Program-made: the position numbers and the translations under genes | Part shown: positions 8,893 to 18,465 of the stretch, piece by piece | Position numbering within the stretch: the first letter of the stretch is position 1 | Layout: each line of letters starts with the position of its first letter | Source of the DNA: Candidatus Saccharimonadota bacterium | Lineage (GTDB): Bacteria; Patescibacteriota; Saccharimonadia; Saccharimonadales; Saccharimonadaceae | Direction of reading: 5' to 3' | Assembly: GCA_905372835.1 (NCBI GenBank) | Contig: CAJPQK010000001.1 | Location: forward strand, 496,001 to 560,000 | DNA length: 64,000 nucleotides | Notes under the pieces: generated by a model | The model's database searches: none | The model's input: only the letters and a program-made list of their open reading frames with translations | What the model was told of the DNA's origin: nothing

Positions 8893-8994
8893 GCCCACCG
8901 AACTGGCTCAAGCTGAATCGGGTGTGGTCAACCCGAGAATGCTATGAAGCACTCAATCAGGTTGAGCCGATTCGGCGAACTATTTTCGGTGGGC
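8893..8994 (-). ncRNA. Predicted branched RNA structure
   Basis: An outer perfect 10-bp stem (8893-8902 with 8985-8994) encloses a 7-bp stem (8905-8911 with 8962-8968), a 4-bp stem (8913-8916 with 8957-8960), and hairpins at 8918-8923/8931-8936 and 8940-8942/8949-8951. An alternative CCG-ATT-CGG hairpin occurs at 8967-8975. It lies between the 3' end of the minus-strand gene at 8998 and the promoter of gene 8512. It may be the 3' end or terminator of the first gene, or a separate structured RNA. The strand is inferred from the flanking genes. No known RNA family recognised. Confidence 0.5.
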
Positions 8995-8997
8995 AAG

Positions 8998-9255
8998 TTA
9001 TTTGCCCGGGTTGCGTCCCCATGAAAATGACGTGAGGACACTAAACAGGCTCAGTCCCGCCATAATGGCAAAACCGCCTTGCAGCTCATGGGCATTTCCC
9101 TTGAGCGGAAGAACCCAATATTGCCCGATGGCCAACAGGGCCACGACCAGCAGCGTGGCATTCCACGTGCTCTTACGACGTACAATCCGTCGCAACAGCG
9201 CTACTACTATGAGTAGCACCACGACCAGTAACGCTGCCCCCAGCAAGAACCACAT
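8998..9255 (-). CDS. Small membrane protein, second hairpin-rich gene
   Basis: 85 residues from the ATG at 9255. A GTG nine bases upstream is also open, but it lies inside the very strong ribosome-binding site AAAGGAGGTGA, so the ATG is preferred. Three hydrophobic segments: residues 2-19 (very rich in Leu/Val), 32-47 and 57-74, with RRIVRRK after the first as a positive-inside signal. No family recognised. The coding sequence carries several short hairpins (9084-9092/9098-9106, 9154-9158/9163-9167, 9200-9205/9212-9217), fewer and weaker than in gene 8512. Promoter TTGACT-16-TACTAT. Together with 8512 it may form a co-regulated pair of tiny membrane proteins. Confidence 0.6.
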   Translation of the reverse strand: MWFLLGAALLVVVLLIVVALLRRIVRRKSTWNATLLVVALLAIGQYWVLPLKGNAHELQGGFAIMAGLSLFSVLTSFSWGRNPGK

Positions 9256-9342
9256 CTCCTTCACCTCCTTTCAAGAACCGGAAAAAGATGGATGGACAAG
9301 TACTCTTTTCAAACGCCTCACGACGAATGAAAAGCTATTTGC

Positions 9343-9370
9343 ATAGTATCATACAATAGTAAAAAGTCAA
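9343..9370 (-). promoter_or_regulatory. Promoter of gene 8998
   Basis: On the minus strand TTGACT (9365-9370), 16 nt, TACTAT (9343-9348). The leader of about 80 nt includes a 7-bp hairpin (9304-9310 with 9327-9333). Confidence 0.6.
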
Positions 9371-9404
9371 GTATGCTGTTTATGTTTCAGTACGTCGCTA
9401 AGCC

Positions 9405-11372
9405 CTAGTCAATTCTACACAGAACCAACCCACTGCGCACTGGTAGATATACCCGTACATTGTCGCCATGCGCCCCTGGTGTGGTGAAATATCGCTGGTT
9501 TTGTTGGACTCGTCCGTGACCGCCAAACTGCTGGTCGTCGCTGCTGAGGGCTACTCGGTATGATCCAGCCACTACTGGCAGTGCATAGTCCGTTTGTGAC
9601 TGACTGGGTGAGAAGTTGATGATGAACAGCAGGTCACCGCGCATAAAACTAACTACGTGGTCATCTTGGCGAATGGTGAGGTAGTGAACGCCGGGGTCAT
9701 CAACGGTTTGGATGAGTTTCATCAGGCTGGCGTCAAATTCGCCCAACCATTGGTATTTGAGAAAGCCATTGTCGCGTAAACTCCACTGGCGCCGCGCGTG
9801 CTTGAACGACCAATGATTGCCCTGACGCGGAAAGTCGATCCACTCGGGGTGTCCAAATTCATTACCCATAAAGTTGAGGTAGCCGCCGCCGTGCAGTCCA
9901 GCGGTCAGCAGGCGGATAAGTTTGTGCAGCGCCACGCCACGCTCCACGGTCAAATCGGGGTCGGCTTTATCCATATGCCAGTACATGGCTTTGTCGATCA
10001 GCCGGAAAATCAACGTCTTGTCGCCGACCAAGGCTTGGTCGTGACTCTCAGCGTAAGTGATGACTTTTTCCTCTGGGCGGTGCGAACTCAGCGTATGTGC
10101 CAATTCGCCCAAGTCCCAATCTTCGTCGCGCTTTTCCTTCAGTGTTTTAATCCAGAGATCAGGCGCGCCCATCGCCAGTCGATAATCAAAGCCCAGGCCG
10201 CCGTGTTCTGTCGGTGCCGCCAGCCCGGGCAGCCCGCTCATTTCCTCGGCAATGGTCGTGGCATCGGGGCGAACAGCGTGAATGACGTCATTTGCCAGTC
10301 TCAGGTAGACCAATGCGTCCTTATCAACATCATCACCAAAATAATCATCATAGCTGGTGAAACTTTTGCCCAAACCGTGGTCGTGATATAGCATACTCGT
10401 CACACCGTCAAACCGGAACCCGTCAATATGGTACTCATCCAACCACCAGCGGCAATTACTAGCCAAAAAGTGCAGCACTTCCTGCTTGCCATAATCAAAC
10501 AGCCGTGAATCCCAGGCTGGATGGTCGTGAGCCTTGAAATATTGCGTTGGATCACCCGCGAAATTGCCGAGGCCTTCGACTTCATTTTTGGCGGCATGAG
10601 CATGAACAATGTCAATGATGACGCGCAGCCCCAATCCGTGCGCCGCGTCAACCAACCGCTTGAAATCATCGGGCGTGCCAAACCGCGAGCTGACCGCGAA
10701 AAAGTTACTGACATGATAGCCGAAACTGCCGTAGTACGGGTGTTCGGCGATGGCCATCAGCTGGATGGTGTTATAGCCGGCCTGCTTGATGCGCGGCAGG
10801 ACATTGGCGGTGAATTCCTTGAAGCTGGCTACTTTTTCCTCCTCGCTGCTCATGCCAACATGCGCTTCGTAAATCAGCGGCACGTTTGGTGCAGGTGGAA
10901 TATCATGTTGCCACTGATATGGCTCATCCGGCTGCCACACTACGGCTGAAAAATCCACCGAATTATCATCCTGGACGACGTAGGTGGCGTATGATGGCAA
11001 GCGCCAACCGTCGCCGCCCTGCCAATAGACGCGCAGCTTATATTTCTGCCCGTGATGCAGCGCGTTCTCCGGCAAGTCAACACTCCATTCACCATGCGTG
11101 CCAGGCTGCAGGGCAAATTCCTCACGCTCCTGCCAGTCAGAAAAATCGCCAACCATCACTATGCGTGTGGCGTTTGGCGCCCATTCGCGAAACGTCCAGC
11201 CTGTCGCTGTCCGGTGCAAGCCAAAATGATGAAACCCTAACGCAAACTCCGTCGGCGATTTTCCATCCAAAACTTTTTCGAGTGTCGACGAAACATACGT
11301 CTCTCGCGCCTTGATGACGGGTTCATGCGGCGCCAGCCACGGATCAAGCTCAACCAGGGTTTTCTTGCTCAT
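9405..11372 (-). CDS. glgB: 1,4-alpha-glucan branching enzyme (GH13)
   Basis: 655 residues from the ATG at 11372; the longer frame upstream is not transcribed if the TATACT box at 11379-11384 is the -10, which puts the ATG 6 nt downstream (leaderless). Order: N-terminal CBM48-like domain (FREWAPNATRIVMVGDFSDW), GH13 barrel with the region-II aspartate in GFRFDGVTSM, the region-III glutamate in TTIAEEMSG, and SHDQALVGDKT around region IV, then a C-terminal beta domain. It transfers alpha-1,4 chains to alpha-1,6 branch points in glycogen. The motif wording resembles the eukaryote-type GH13_8 subgroup more than ordinary bacterial GlgB. The other glucan genes are 34 kb away. Confidence 0.92.
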   Translation of the reverse strand: MSKKTLVELDPWLAPHEPVIKARETYVSSTLEKVLDGKSPTEFALGFHHFGLHRTATGWTFREWAPNATRIVMVGDFSDWQEREEFALQPGTHGEWSVDLPENALHHGQKYKLRVYWQGGDGWRLPSYATYVVQDDNSVDFSAVVWQPDEPYQWQHDIPPAPNVPLIYEAHVGMSSEEEKVASFKEFTANVLPRIKQAGYNTIQLMAIAEHPYYGSFGYHVSNFFAVSSRFGTPDDFKRLVDAAHGLGLRVIIDIVHAHAAKNEVEGLGNFAGDPTQYFKAHDHPAWDSRLFDYGKQEVLHFLASNCRWWLDEYHIDGFRFDGVTSMLYHDHGLGKSFTSYDDYFGDDVDKDALVYLRLANDVIHAVRPDATTIAEEMSGLPGLAAPTEHGGLGFDYRLAMGAPDLWIKTLKEKRDEDWDLGELAHTLSSHRPEEKVITYAESHDQALVGDKTLIFRLIDKAMYWHMDKADPDLTVERGVALHKLIRLLTAGLHGGGYLNFMGNEFGHPEWIDFPRQGNHWSFKHARRQWSLRDNGFLKYQWLGEFDASLMKLIQTVDDPGVHYLTIRQDDHVVSFMRGDLLFIINFSPSQSQTDYALPVVAGSYRVALSSDDQQFGGHGRVQQNQRYFTTPGAHGDNVRVYLPVRSGLVLCRID

Positions 11373-11443
11373 GGTTATAGTATACCGCATGGAGCGATGA
11401 TTATGCTTGAAGTTTAGGCTGGAGAGGTATACGATACAACTAT

Positions 11444-13135
11444 ATGAAATCACCACAAGTAGAGACCGGTGTCAATCTCTTGGGTCGATTGTCGACGGAT
11501 GATTGGCAGGAAATTGCCATGGCTAATATACAGCTTGGCAGTGATAAAGAGGCTGCAGCATTGGGCGATATCGAGCGAGTGATGCGCACAGACGAAATTG
11601 AAGGTGAGCGGGTGCGGGTGATTGGGTATGCTCAAGCCGCGAGTGATGATGCATATGAGTTACGGGCGGTTGAGGGTGTGGCGGACGTGGTGACGTCACT
11701 AGAAATTGACCCTGATGAATCAGCGCCATTTGCCACGTATACCAAGGAGATGGCGGCTTTATGTGTGCGTACGGTACAGAATGATACGGCAATGGACTAT
11801 TATTTTCCAATTGACCGGCAAGCGATCGTAACAGCAGAGCTATTGCCCGACACCAGCCGTGTACCACGTCACATCCGCAAACTGCGTCATTATGTCGACA
11901 AGACCGAAGAAGTCGTCGAGGCTAATGATATTCAAGACGCTGCGTCCAGGCGAGAGCTGATAGGTGATTTGAACACGGTACTAGATGAAATAATTTGCGG
12001 CACTGGAGTGCGGGTGGAATGTAGGGCATATGCACGGAGGGTCGGAGCTAATGAATACGGTGTTGATGTTGACACAGATACTCAAGTCCTATTTGCTGAC
12101 CTACCAATTTTCACCTGGCGTGGTAATCGCCCAGTTCTGGAAATGTTCGACAAAGAAGATCAGTCAGTACTGTTTCGGGTTGATGTGAAAGACATGGTTG
12201 ATATCATGCCAACTGATGAAGAAGGGTTTGAGGACGGTGCTGATTTGTTTGAAACAGTCTTTACTGAGGAGTTCCAGCAGTTGGCGTGGCAGTTGGCGAC
12301 TGATCTTTCATACACTGAGGAAGCTTATCTTCCGGATGCACTGCGCGAACATGTCCAGACGCTAAATAATGCATTGCCGTATGTTGGTGAGCTTGATGCC
12401 GTCAGCTTGTCGGGTTTCGTGTTGGTGCCAAGTGGTACGGATGGCAATTTGAAGCTTGAGTTTGTCGACAGTGATAGGGCATATGTCAGTGAGGCAAAAT
12501 TTGTTAAATATGACGAATCCTTTCACGCGGTGATTGAGGTAGGTGTGTTTGATTATTCAAATAGCCAGTCGCGAAGTGTCTATGTAATCCCTAGTCGTGA
12601 CAAGTTGTTACGATTTGAGAGTTTAGACACCGACACTGAAGATCTGAGGATTGCTGTTGATGAGTTGCATGACATTGCCGAGGATGCCGGAGGTGTATTT
12701 GAGGAGGCTTTCTATCAGTTTTCTTTGGAAGATCAGCTTGAGATCTTGAAACAATATGATGACGAAGCACATGGTGTGCTGGGATTTATCAACAACCCGC
12801 ATGACTTTGACGGCGAGTGTACGGTCATGGCGTATCGTTGTTTGCCAAGCGACCTGCTGAACGTTGTCTCGTGGAACGATGCTCCGCTGCAAGAAGTCGG
12901 TGATGATAAGGGTACTGAGCCGTTCACCCTGCGGGCGGATCGACTGGCGGTATGGAACCCAGAGCTGGATGATCCGTCGAGGTTTGACGGAAACATTACA
13001 AAAGTCACGGATTTACCGCTTAGCTTTGGCGAGCCAGTACTGATGATTGGCGACCGCGAAAATGATATGTTCTATCTGGTGCGTGCTCGCGATATCATCG
13101 GCTTGTCACGACGCACTGAACAGGACATTTCGTGA
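11444..13135 (+). CDS. Large hypothetical protein
   Basis: 563 residues, acidic, soluble, no signal peptide or membrane helix and no family recognised. Many Asp/Glu-rich stretches (DTDTEDLRIAVDELHDIAEDAGG). A beta-rich region about residues 320-400 ends in SVYVIPSRDKLLRF. A similar pattern (DVFVVPSNTFVTAF) closes the unknown protein at 55951, so the two may be distant relatives; this is weak. It is divergent from glgB. A TTGAAG-16-TACGAT promoter (11408-11435) leaves 8 nt to the ATG, again leaderless. Confidence 0.65.
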   Translation: MKSPQVETGVNLLGRLSTDDWQEIAMANIQLGSDKEAAALGDIERVMRTDEIEGERVRVIGYAQAASDDAYELRAVEGVADVVTSLEIDPDESAPFATYTKEMAALCVRTVQNDTAMDYYFPIDRQAIVTAELLPDTSRVPRHIRKLRHYVDKTEEVVEANDIQDAASRRELIGDLNTVLDEIICGTGVRVECRAYARRVGANEYGVDVDTDTQVLFADLPIFTWRGNRPVLEMFDKEDQSVLFRVDVKDMVDIMPTDEEGFEDGADLFETVFTEEFQQLAWQLATDLSYTEEAYLPDALREHVQTLNNALPYVGELDAVSLSGFVLVPSGTDGNLKLEFVDSDRAYVSEAKFVKYDESFHAVIEVGVFDYSNSQSRSVYVIPSRDKLLRFESLDTDTEDLRIAVDELHDIAEDAGGVFEEAFYQFSLEDQLEILKQYDDEAHGVLGFINNPHDFDGECTVMAYRCLPSDLLNVVSWNDAPLQEVGDDKGTEPFTLRADRLAVWNPELDDPSRFDGNITKVTDLPLSFGEPVLMIGDRENDMFYLVRARDIIGLSRRTEQDIS

Positions 13136-13206
13136 CGCTATTTACGCTAATCCTATTCACCTAAACCTCCCGAACGGTATATTTTGTAAAATCAGAGACG
13201 ATTTCC

Positions 13207-13235
13207 TTGCGAAATATTATAAAACCCGCTATAAT
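13207..13235 (+). promoter_or_regulatory. tuf promoter
   Basis: TTGCGA (13207-13212), 17 nt, TATAAT (13230-13235). About 70 nt of leader with AAGGAG before the ATG. Confidence 0.8.
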
Positions 13236-13311
13236 TAAGCGCATACGCCGTGGAGCCTTTAATTGGTCATACCCGCGTGAAATAATAATTAAATAAGGAG
13301 AACTTCTACAA

Positions 13312-14496
<1,185 letters not shown>

Positions 14497-14517
14497 TCAC
14501 TCTAGTAGATTATCAAG

Positions 14518-14546
14518 AATACCCTCGATCATCGGGGGTATTTTTG
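14518..14546 (+). terminator. tuf terminator
   Basis: A 10-bp stem (14519-14528 with 14532-14541, one G-T pair) with a 3-nt loop runs into TTTTTGT. Confidence 0.88.
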
Positions 14547-14548
14547 TA

Positions 14549-14577
14549 TTGACAATCATAAGCCGCATTGGTATGGT
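14549..14577 (+). promoter_or_regulatory. Promoter of the lipoprotein gene
   Basis: Consensus TTGACA (14549-14554), 17 nt, TATGGT (14572-14577), directly after the tuf terminator. Confidence 0.65.
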
Positions 14578-14629
14578 AATGGGTAAAGGGTCGGGAGAGG
14601 GTAACAGTAACCAAATAAGGAGTAATCAT

Positions 14630-15226
14630 ATGAATAGAGAAGCGGGGTTGGAATACGGTTTTTCTTGGTGGAGGCGAGCTGCAGCTGTGGCGGCAGCTGG
14701 TACACTGTCGTTAAGCTTAGTCGGCTGCGAAAAACCAGCGGACGAACAGCAACATGTTACACAGCCAGAAGTTGTCAGCACGGAAGACACCTCTCCAGTT
14801 GATGATGGTCTTGAGGCTGAGGCTTCGTCAAAATATCCAAACATAGAAAATACAGCCGGGTTCTCTGACGACGAGAGCCTAAAAGTATGTTTCCAGGACA
14901 AAGAATATGCATTGTCTTGGGGAGACGCACTGATTAGTAGTGGCTGGGATAAAACTGCCACAGAAGTTGATTCCACGCGCTGTGAGGGTAAAGGATATCC
15001 TCGTGATGGCTGGAAAGAAAAAGATAATGGTGGTGCTCACATGTGCATTCCACGCCAGCTCCCTGAGGGAGAGATTCATTATTACTTTGTAGATGCCAGT
15101 CCGAACGCTACTGGTGGGTATAATATCCGCGCCATGGATCAAGGTCGAGCACGAGAAGGCTTTGGCCTCGAGGAGTCCTGTAACCTCAACCCCGGTCCTA
15201 ACGACATAGTACCTATGGTAAAATAG
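14630..15226 (+). CDS. Putative lipoprotein
   Basis: 198 residues. AATAAGGAG sits before the ATG at 14630, which is preferred over the open frame further upstream. A basic WWRRA start, a hydrophobic Ala/Leu stretch and the lipobox LVGC give a predicted diacylglycerol-modified cysteine near residue 31, followed by an acidic Pro/Ser/Thr linker to about residue 70. The mature domain (about 75-195) has four cysteines (VCF, TRC, HMC, ESC) that could form two disulfides. No family recognised. It lies between tuf and ldh with no clear link to either. Confidence 0.7.
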   Translation: MNREAGLEYGFSWWRRAAAVAAAGTLSLSLVGCEKPADEQQHVTQPEVVSTEDTSPVDDGLEAEASSKYPNIENTAGFSDDESLKVCFQDKEYALSWGDALISSGWDKTATEVDSTRCEGKGYPRDGWKEKDNGGAHMCIPRQLPEGEIHYYFVDASPNATGGYNIRAMDQGRAREGFGLEESCNLNPGPNDIVPMVK

Positions 15227-15258
15227 TATAGACAATACATCTAACACAAAAAGGAGAT

Positions 15259-16203
15259 ATGGTGAATAAACAGAAATTGGTGATTATTGGTGGCGGCGGA
15301 ATGGTTGGTGCGACGACGGCGTATGCTTGTGCGCTGCGCAGTGTGATTGAGGAGATTGTGCTGATCGACCGCAATGCAGATCTGGCGTGGGGTCAGGCGG
15401 CGGATATTAACGACGCCATGGGGCTTGACCGCAACGTTGTGGTGCGTACGGGTGACTATGCTGATATCAACGACGATGACATCGTGGTCATCACCGCCGG
15501 CTCGCCACAGCTGCCAGGTCAGACACGACTGGAGCTGGTCGGTGTCAATGCCAGCATCATGCGTGGCATTGTCAAAAACATCATGGCTGGCGGTGCCAAG
15601 CCGTATTTGGTGGTCGTCAGTAACCCAGTTGATGTCTTGACGTATGTGGCGCTGAAAGAGTCGGGACTGCCAAAAACCCGAGTGTTTGGTACGGGAACGA
15701 CACTGGACACCTCGCGACTGAAATCATACTTGGCAGATGCGTTGAATGTTGACAGTAAGGCGGTCGATGCTTACATCCTGGGCGAGCATGGCGATTCTTC
15801 GTTTTCGACCATTGAGACCGCGCAGGTTGGTGAGGTGCCCATTCGAGAATATCCGGGCTTTACGGAGGAGATGATTGAAGGCATCGAGCAGAAAATCCGT
15901 GACCGCGCCTACCGAGTGATTGAGACAAAGAAGTCGACGTATTTTGCCATTGGCTTTGTGGTCTCTAAAATCGTTTCGGCTTTGCGTCAGTCAACGCGCA
16001 CGGTCTATCCAGTTTGTTCACTGGCCGAGGGTGAATATGGTCTGGACAATGTCGTACTGGGCTTGCCGTCGATCATTTGTTGTGACGGCGTGAAAATTTT
16101 GAGGGGCTATCCACTGACTGAGCGCGAGAAGCAGTCGCTGAATAATTCCGCTGCGATCATCGGCGAGATGATTGCTCATCTTGATAAAGCCCAGGAAAAT
16201 TGA
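15259..16203 (+). CDS. ldh: L-lactate dehydrogenase
   Basis: 314 residues. N-terminal Rossmann fold (GGGGMVGATTA), the substrate loop SPQLPGQTR with Gln at the lactate-type specificity position (malate dehydrogenases carry Arg there), SNPVDVLTY, the catalytic-pair region TTLDTSR and the proton-relay histidine in GEHGDSS. It reduces pyruvate to lactate and regenerates NAD+ for fermentation. The Shine-Dalgarno AAGGAG is only 2 nt from the ATG but 5 nt from the next codon, GTG at 15262, so translation may really begin there. With eno (53987) it marks the lower end of glycolysis. Confidence 0.95.
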   Translation: MVNKQKLVIIGGGGMVGATTAYACALRSVIEEIVLIDRNADLAWGQAADINDAMGLDRNVVVRTGDYADINDDDIVVITAGSPQLPGQTRLELVGVNASIMRGIVKNIMAGGAKPYLVVVSNPVDVLTYVALKESGLPKTRVFGTGTTLDTSRLKSYLADALNVDSKAVDAYILGEHGDSSFSTIETAQVGEVPIREYPGFTEEMIEGIEQKIRDRAYRVIETKKSTYFAIGFVVSKIVSALRQSTRTVYPVCSLAEGEYGLDNVVLGLPSIICCDGVKILRGYPLTEREKQSLNNSAAIIGEMIAHLDKAQEN

Positions 16204-16209
16204 TATAAT
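16182..16209 (+). promoter_or_regulatory. rpsJ promoter
   Basis: TTGATA (16182-16187), 16 nt, TATAAT (16204-16209). The box overlaps the 3' end of ldh. Confidence 0.65.
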
Positions 16210-16298
16210 CGCCTAGTTAATAATAATTTGTCTCGAGAACTCGGTTGTTCGTAAAATGGAGCAATTGGAGGTTACGGGATTGCACAAAAGGAGGAGCC

Positions 16299-16616
16299 AT
16301 GGCTCAAGATACCGGGATTAAAATCCGCATCCGACTGAAGGCGTATGACCACAAAGTCATCGACCAATCAGCAAAACAAATCATTGACACTGCAATTCGC
16401 ACCGGCGCGAACGTTGCTGGCCCAGTGCCGCTGCCAACTCGCCGCAGCACCTACACAGTGGTAAAAAGCCCACACGTATATAAAATGGGTGGTGAGACCT
16501 ACGAGCGCCGCGTTCACAAGCGTCTGATTGACATTACTAACGCCACACCAAAGACCATCGATAGCTTGCAGAACTTGAACTTGCCAGCTGGCGTTGACGC
16601 TGAAATTCGTATGTAA
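16299..16616 (+). CDS. rpsJ: 30S ribosomal protein S10
   Basis: 105 residues from the ATG at 16299, which follows AAAAGGAGGAG; the longer frame has no ribosome-binding site. KIRIRLKAYDHK at the start, GPVPLPTRR and the HKRLIDI segment identify S10, which is part of the 30S head and also NusE in antitermination. It normally heads the S10 operon, but here a terminator and an unrelated membrane gene separate it from rplC. Confidence 0.97.
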   Translation: MAQDTGIKIRIRLKAYDHKVIDQSAKQIIDTAIRTGANVAGPVPLPTRRSTYTVVKSPHVYKMGGETYERRVHKRLIDITNATPKTIDSLQNLNLPAGVDAEIRM

Positions 16617-16663
16617 TACACTATCATCAGGAGGTATGCTATGTCATAAATCCTAATGTAAGA

Positions 16664-16692
16664 AAATGGCCTCTTCGGGGGTCATTTTCATT
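16664..16692 (+). terminator. rpsJ terminator
   Basis: AAAATGGCC pairs with GGTCATTTT (one G-T pair), with further pairing around a TTCG loop, followed by CATTTGT. It separates rpsJ from the rest of the S10 operon. Confidence 0.75.
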
Positions 16693-16720
16693 TGTCAAAG
16701 GTAGTTTTGATTGATATAAT
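16692..16720 (+). promoter_or_regulatory. Promoter of gene 16734
   Basis: TTGTCA (16692-16697), 17 nt, TATAAT (16715-16720). The predicted start site lies about 7 nt before the ATG. Confidence 0.7.
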
Positions 16721-16733
16721 AAATATAATTATT

Positions 16734-17066
16734 ATGACAAAACAAAAATCTCGCACCTACGCTCGCAACCGCTCAAAGTCCAGCGCCTTGTTCAGCCGCA
16801 AGGGACGTGAGCGAATCTATGAAAATGACAGCACATTCTTTTTGAAATTGGTGATATTTGTCATCCTCAGTGCGCTGTGGTTGCGCCTCAAAAGCCCCTT
16901 TGAACTGGGCGCTTTCACTGTGCAGGCAGTGCCAGTTGGCTTGTTCGTGGCACTGTTACTGGTTCTGAAGATTGAACAGTATCAATTTAATCGCAAAATT
17001 TGGTATGTCACCCTCATTTTAATGGCAATTTTGACCTCATTTACGCCAGTCGGCGTGATGATCTGA
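16734..17066 (+). CDS. Small membrane protein between rpsJ and rplC
   Basis: 110 residues from the ATG at 16734. A very basic N-terminus (TKQKSRTYARNRSKS, then RKGRER) is followed by three hydrophobic segments (about residues 40-56, 61-80 and 90-110), so the tail would be in or across the membrane with the basic part in the cytoplasm. No family recognised. It has its own near-leaderless promoter. Its place inside the S10 operon and the basic tail make ribosome contact thinkable, but nothing in the sequence proves it. Confidence 0.65.
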   Translation: MTKQKSRTYARNRSKSSALFSRKGRERIYENDSTFFLKLVIFVILSALWLRLKSPFELGAFTVQAVPVGLFVALLLVLKIEQYQFNRKIWYVTLILMAILTSFTPVGVMI

Positions 17067-17071
17067 TTTAC

Positions 17072-17101
17072 TTGACTTTAACCAATGTTTTGTGCTAGAA
17101 T
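17072..17101 (+). promoter_or_regulatory. Promoter of the rplC operon
   Basis: TTGACT (17072-17077), 18 nt, TAGAAT (17096-17101). About 140 nt of untranslated leader follow before rplC, which is long enough to hold an autoregulatory site; no known motif recognised. Confidence 0.65.
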
Positions 17102-17250
17102 TACAAGGTAATTTCTATTACGCGTAATATCAACTGTTCTCCTTGATGAATGAGCAGGTCTGGCTATTATTGAAGCGCTTGTCATGAACGCCTCACTCAG
17201 AACCCAGAAACCGCACGTCATCAGGAGTATTTAAGTGGGAGTGAGGAAAA

Positions 17251-17865
17251 GTGAAAACACTTCTCGGTACCAAACTTGGTATGACCCAGCTCTTGGCTGA
17301 AGACGGCAAAGCCATTCCGGTGACGCTGATCCAAGCCGGCCCTGTCACCGTGACTCAGGTGAAGACTGTCGAAATCGACGGTTACAATGCGGTACAGGTC
17401 GCTTATGGAGAGGGTAAGAACCTGAGCAAGGCCGTGGCTGGACACGTCAAGCCAGCCCAAGTGACCCCGAAGCATATTCGGGAATTCCGCGTCGACGAGA
17501 TCCCTGAGGGTATCAAAGTTGGCGATGAAATCAACGTTTCCGCGTTCGAAGTCGGCGATTCTGTCGATGCGACCGGAACCAGCAAAGGTAAAGGTTTCGC
17601 TGGAACCATTAAACGCCACAACTTTAAGCGTCACCGCAAGACGCACGGTGGTAAAGGTAATACTCGTAAGCCAGGTTCAATTGGCTCGATGTATCCACAA
17701 AAAGTGTTCAAGGGTAAGACGATGGCTGGCCACATGGGTCACGAGCGTGTTACGGTCAAGAACCTGGAAGTGGCATATGTTGATCCAGAGACCAATCTGA
17801 TCGGGGTGAAGGGCGCTGTCCCTGGGCCACGAAAAGGGCTGATCATTTTAGGAGGTAACAAGTAA
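17251..17865 (+). CDS. rplC: 50S ribosomal protein L3
   Basis: 204 residues, GTG start after GTGAGG. MKTLLGTKLGMTQ opens the protein, and GKGFAGTIKRHNF and the GGKGNTRKPGSIG loop that reaches toward the peptidyl-transferase centre are conserved. It is the first gene of the main ribosomal operon and overlaps rplD by one base. Confidence 0.97.
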   Translation: MKTLLGTKLGMTQLLAEDGKAIPVTLIQAGPVTVTQVKTVEIDGYNAVQVAYGEGKNLSKAVAGHVKPAQVTPKHIREFRVDEIPEGIKVGDEINVSAFEVGDSVDATGTSKGKGFAGTIKRHNFKRHRKTHGGKGNTRKPGSIGSMYPQKVFKGKTMAGHMGHERVTVKNLEVAYVDPETNLIGVKGAVPGPRKGLIILGGNK

Positions 17866-18464
17866 TGGCTGAATCAACCAAACTTCCTAAAGACATTTTC
17901 GCTGTTGAAGTGCCAAACCACGAACTGTTGAAATTGGCATATGACAGTTATCTCGCTAACGCCCGCCTAGCAAGCGCAACCACCAAGCAGCGTGGTGAAG
18001 TTTCCGGTGGTGGTAAAAAGCCATGGAAGCAAAAGGGAACTGGTCGAGCACGTTTCGGTTCAAGCCGTAACCCAATCTGGCGCGGTGGTGGTGTGGTCTT
18101 TGGCCCACGCGGCAACGAAAACTACACCAAAAAATTGTCTAAAACCGCCAAGAAAGTGGCAATTCGCCAAGCCTTGACGGTAGCCAATGAAGCGAAGAAA
18201 ATCGTCGTCAAAGACATCAAGACGACTGGCAAGACCAAAGAGGTCGCAACCTTCTTGGCTGACAACAAGTTCGAGCGCCGCGTACTGATCGTCGTCGACG
18301 AAAAGACGCCAGAATTGATGCGTGCGACAAACAACATTCAGAACGTATTGGTGATTCGTGCGAGCTACCTCAGCGTCTACCACATTCTGAATGCGGATAC
18401 TATTGTCATGACCCCGAAAGCTCTGCCAGTAATCACTGAATGGCTGGGTAAGGAGGAAGCGTAA
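17865..18464 (+). CDS. rplD: 50S ribosomal protein L4
   Basis: 199 residues. The long internal loop GGGKKPWKQKGTGRAR that lines the exit tunnel is present, followed by a region matching the L4 fold. In E. coli L4 also represses the S10 operon; no such site was identified here. Start and stop overlap rplC (TAATG), indicating coupled translation. Confidence 0.97.
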   Translation: MAESTKLPKDIFAVEVPNHELLKLAYDSYLANARLASATTKQRGEVSGGGKKPWKQKGTGRARFGSSRNPIWRGGGVVFGPRGNENYTKKLSKTAKKVAIRQALTVANEAKKIVVKDIKTTGKTKEVATFLADNKFERRVLIVVDEKTPELMRATNNIQNVLVIRASYLSVYHILNADTIVMTPKALPVITEWLGKEEA

Positions 18465-18465
18465 T

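Noticed and set aside
9256..9264. GTG start at 9264
   Set aside because: It lies within the Shine-Dalgarno sequence itself, so the ATG at 9255 is better placed.
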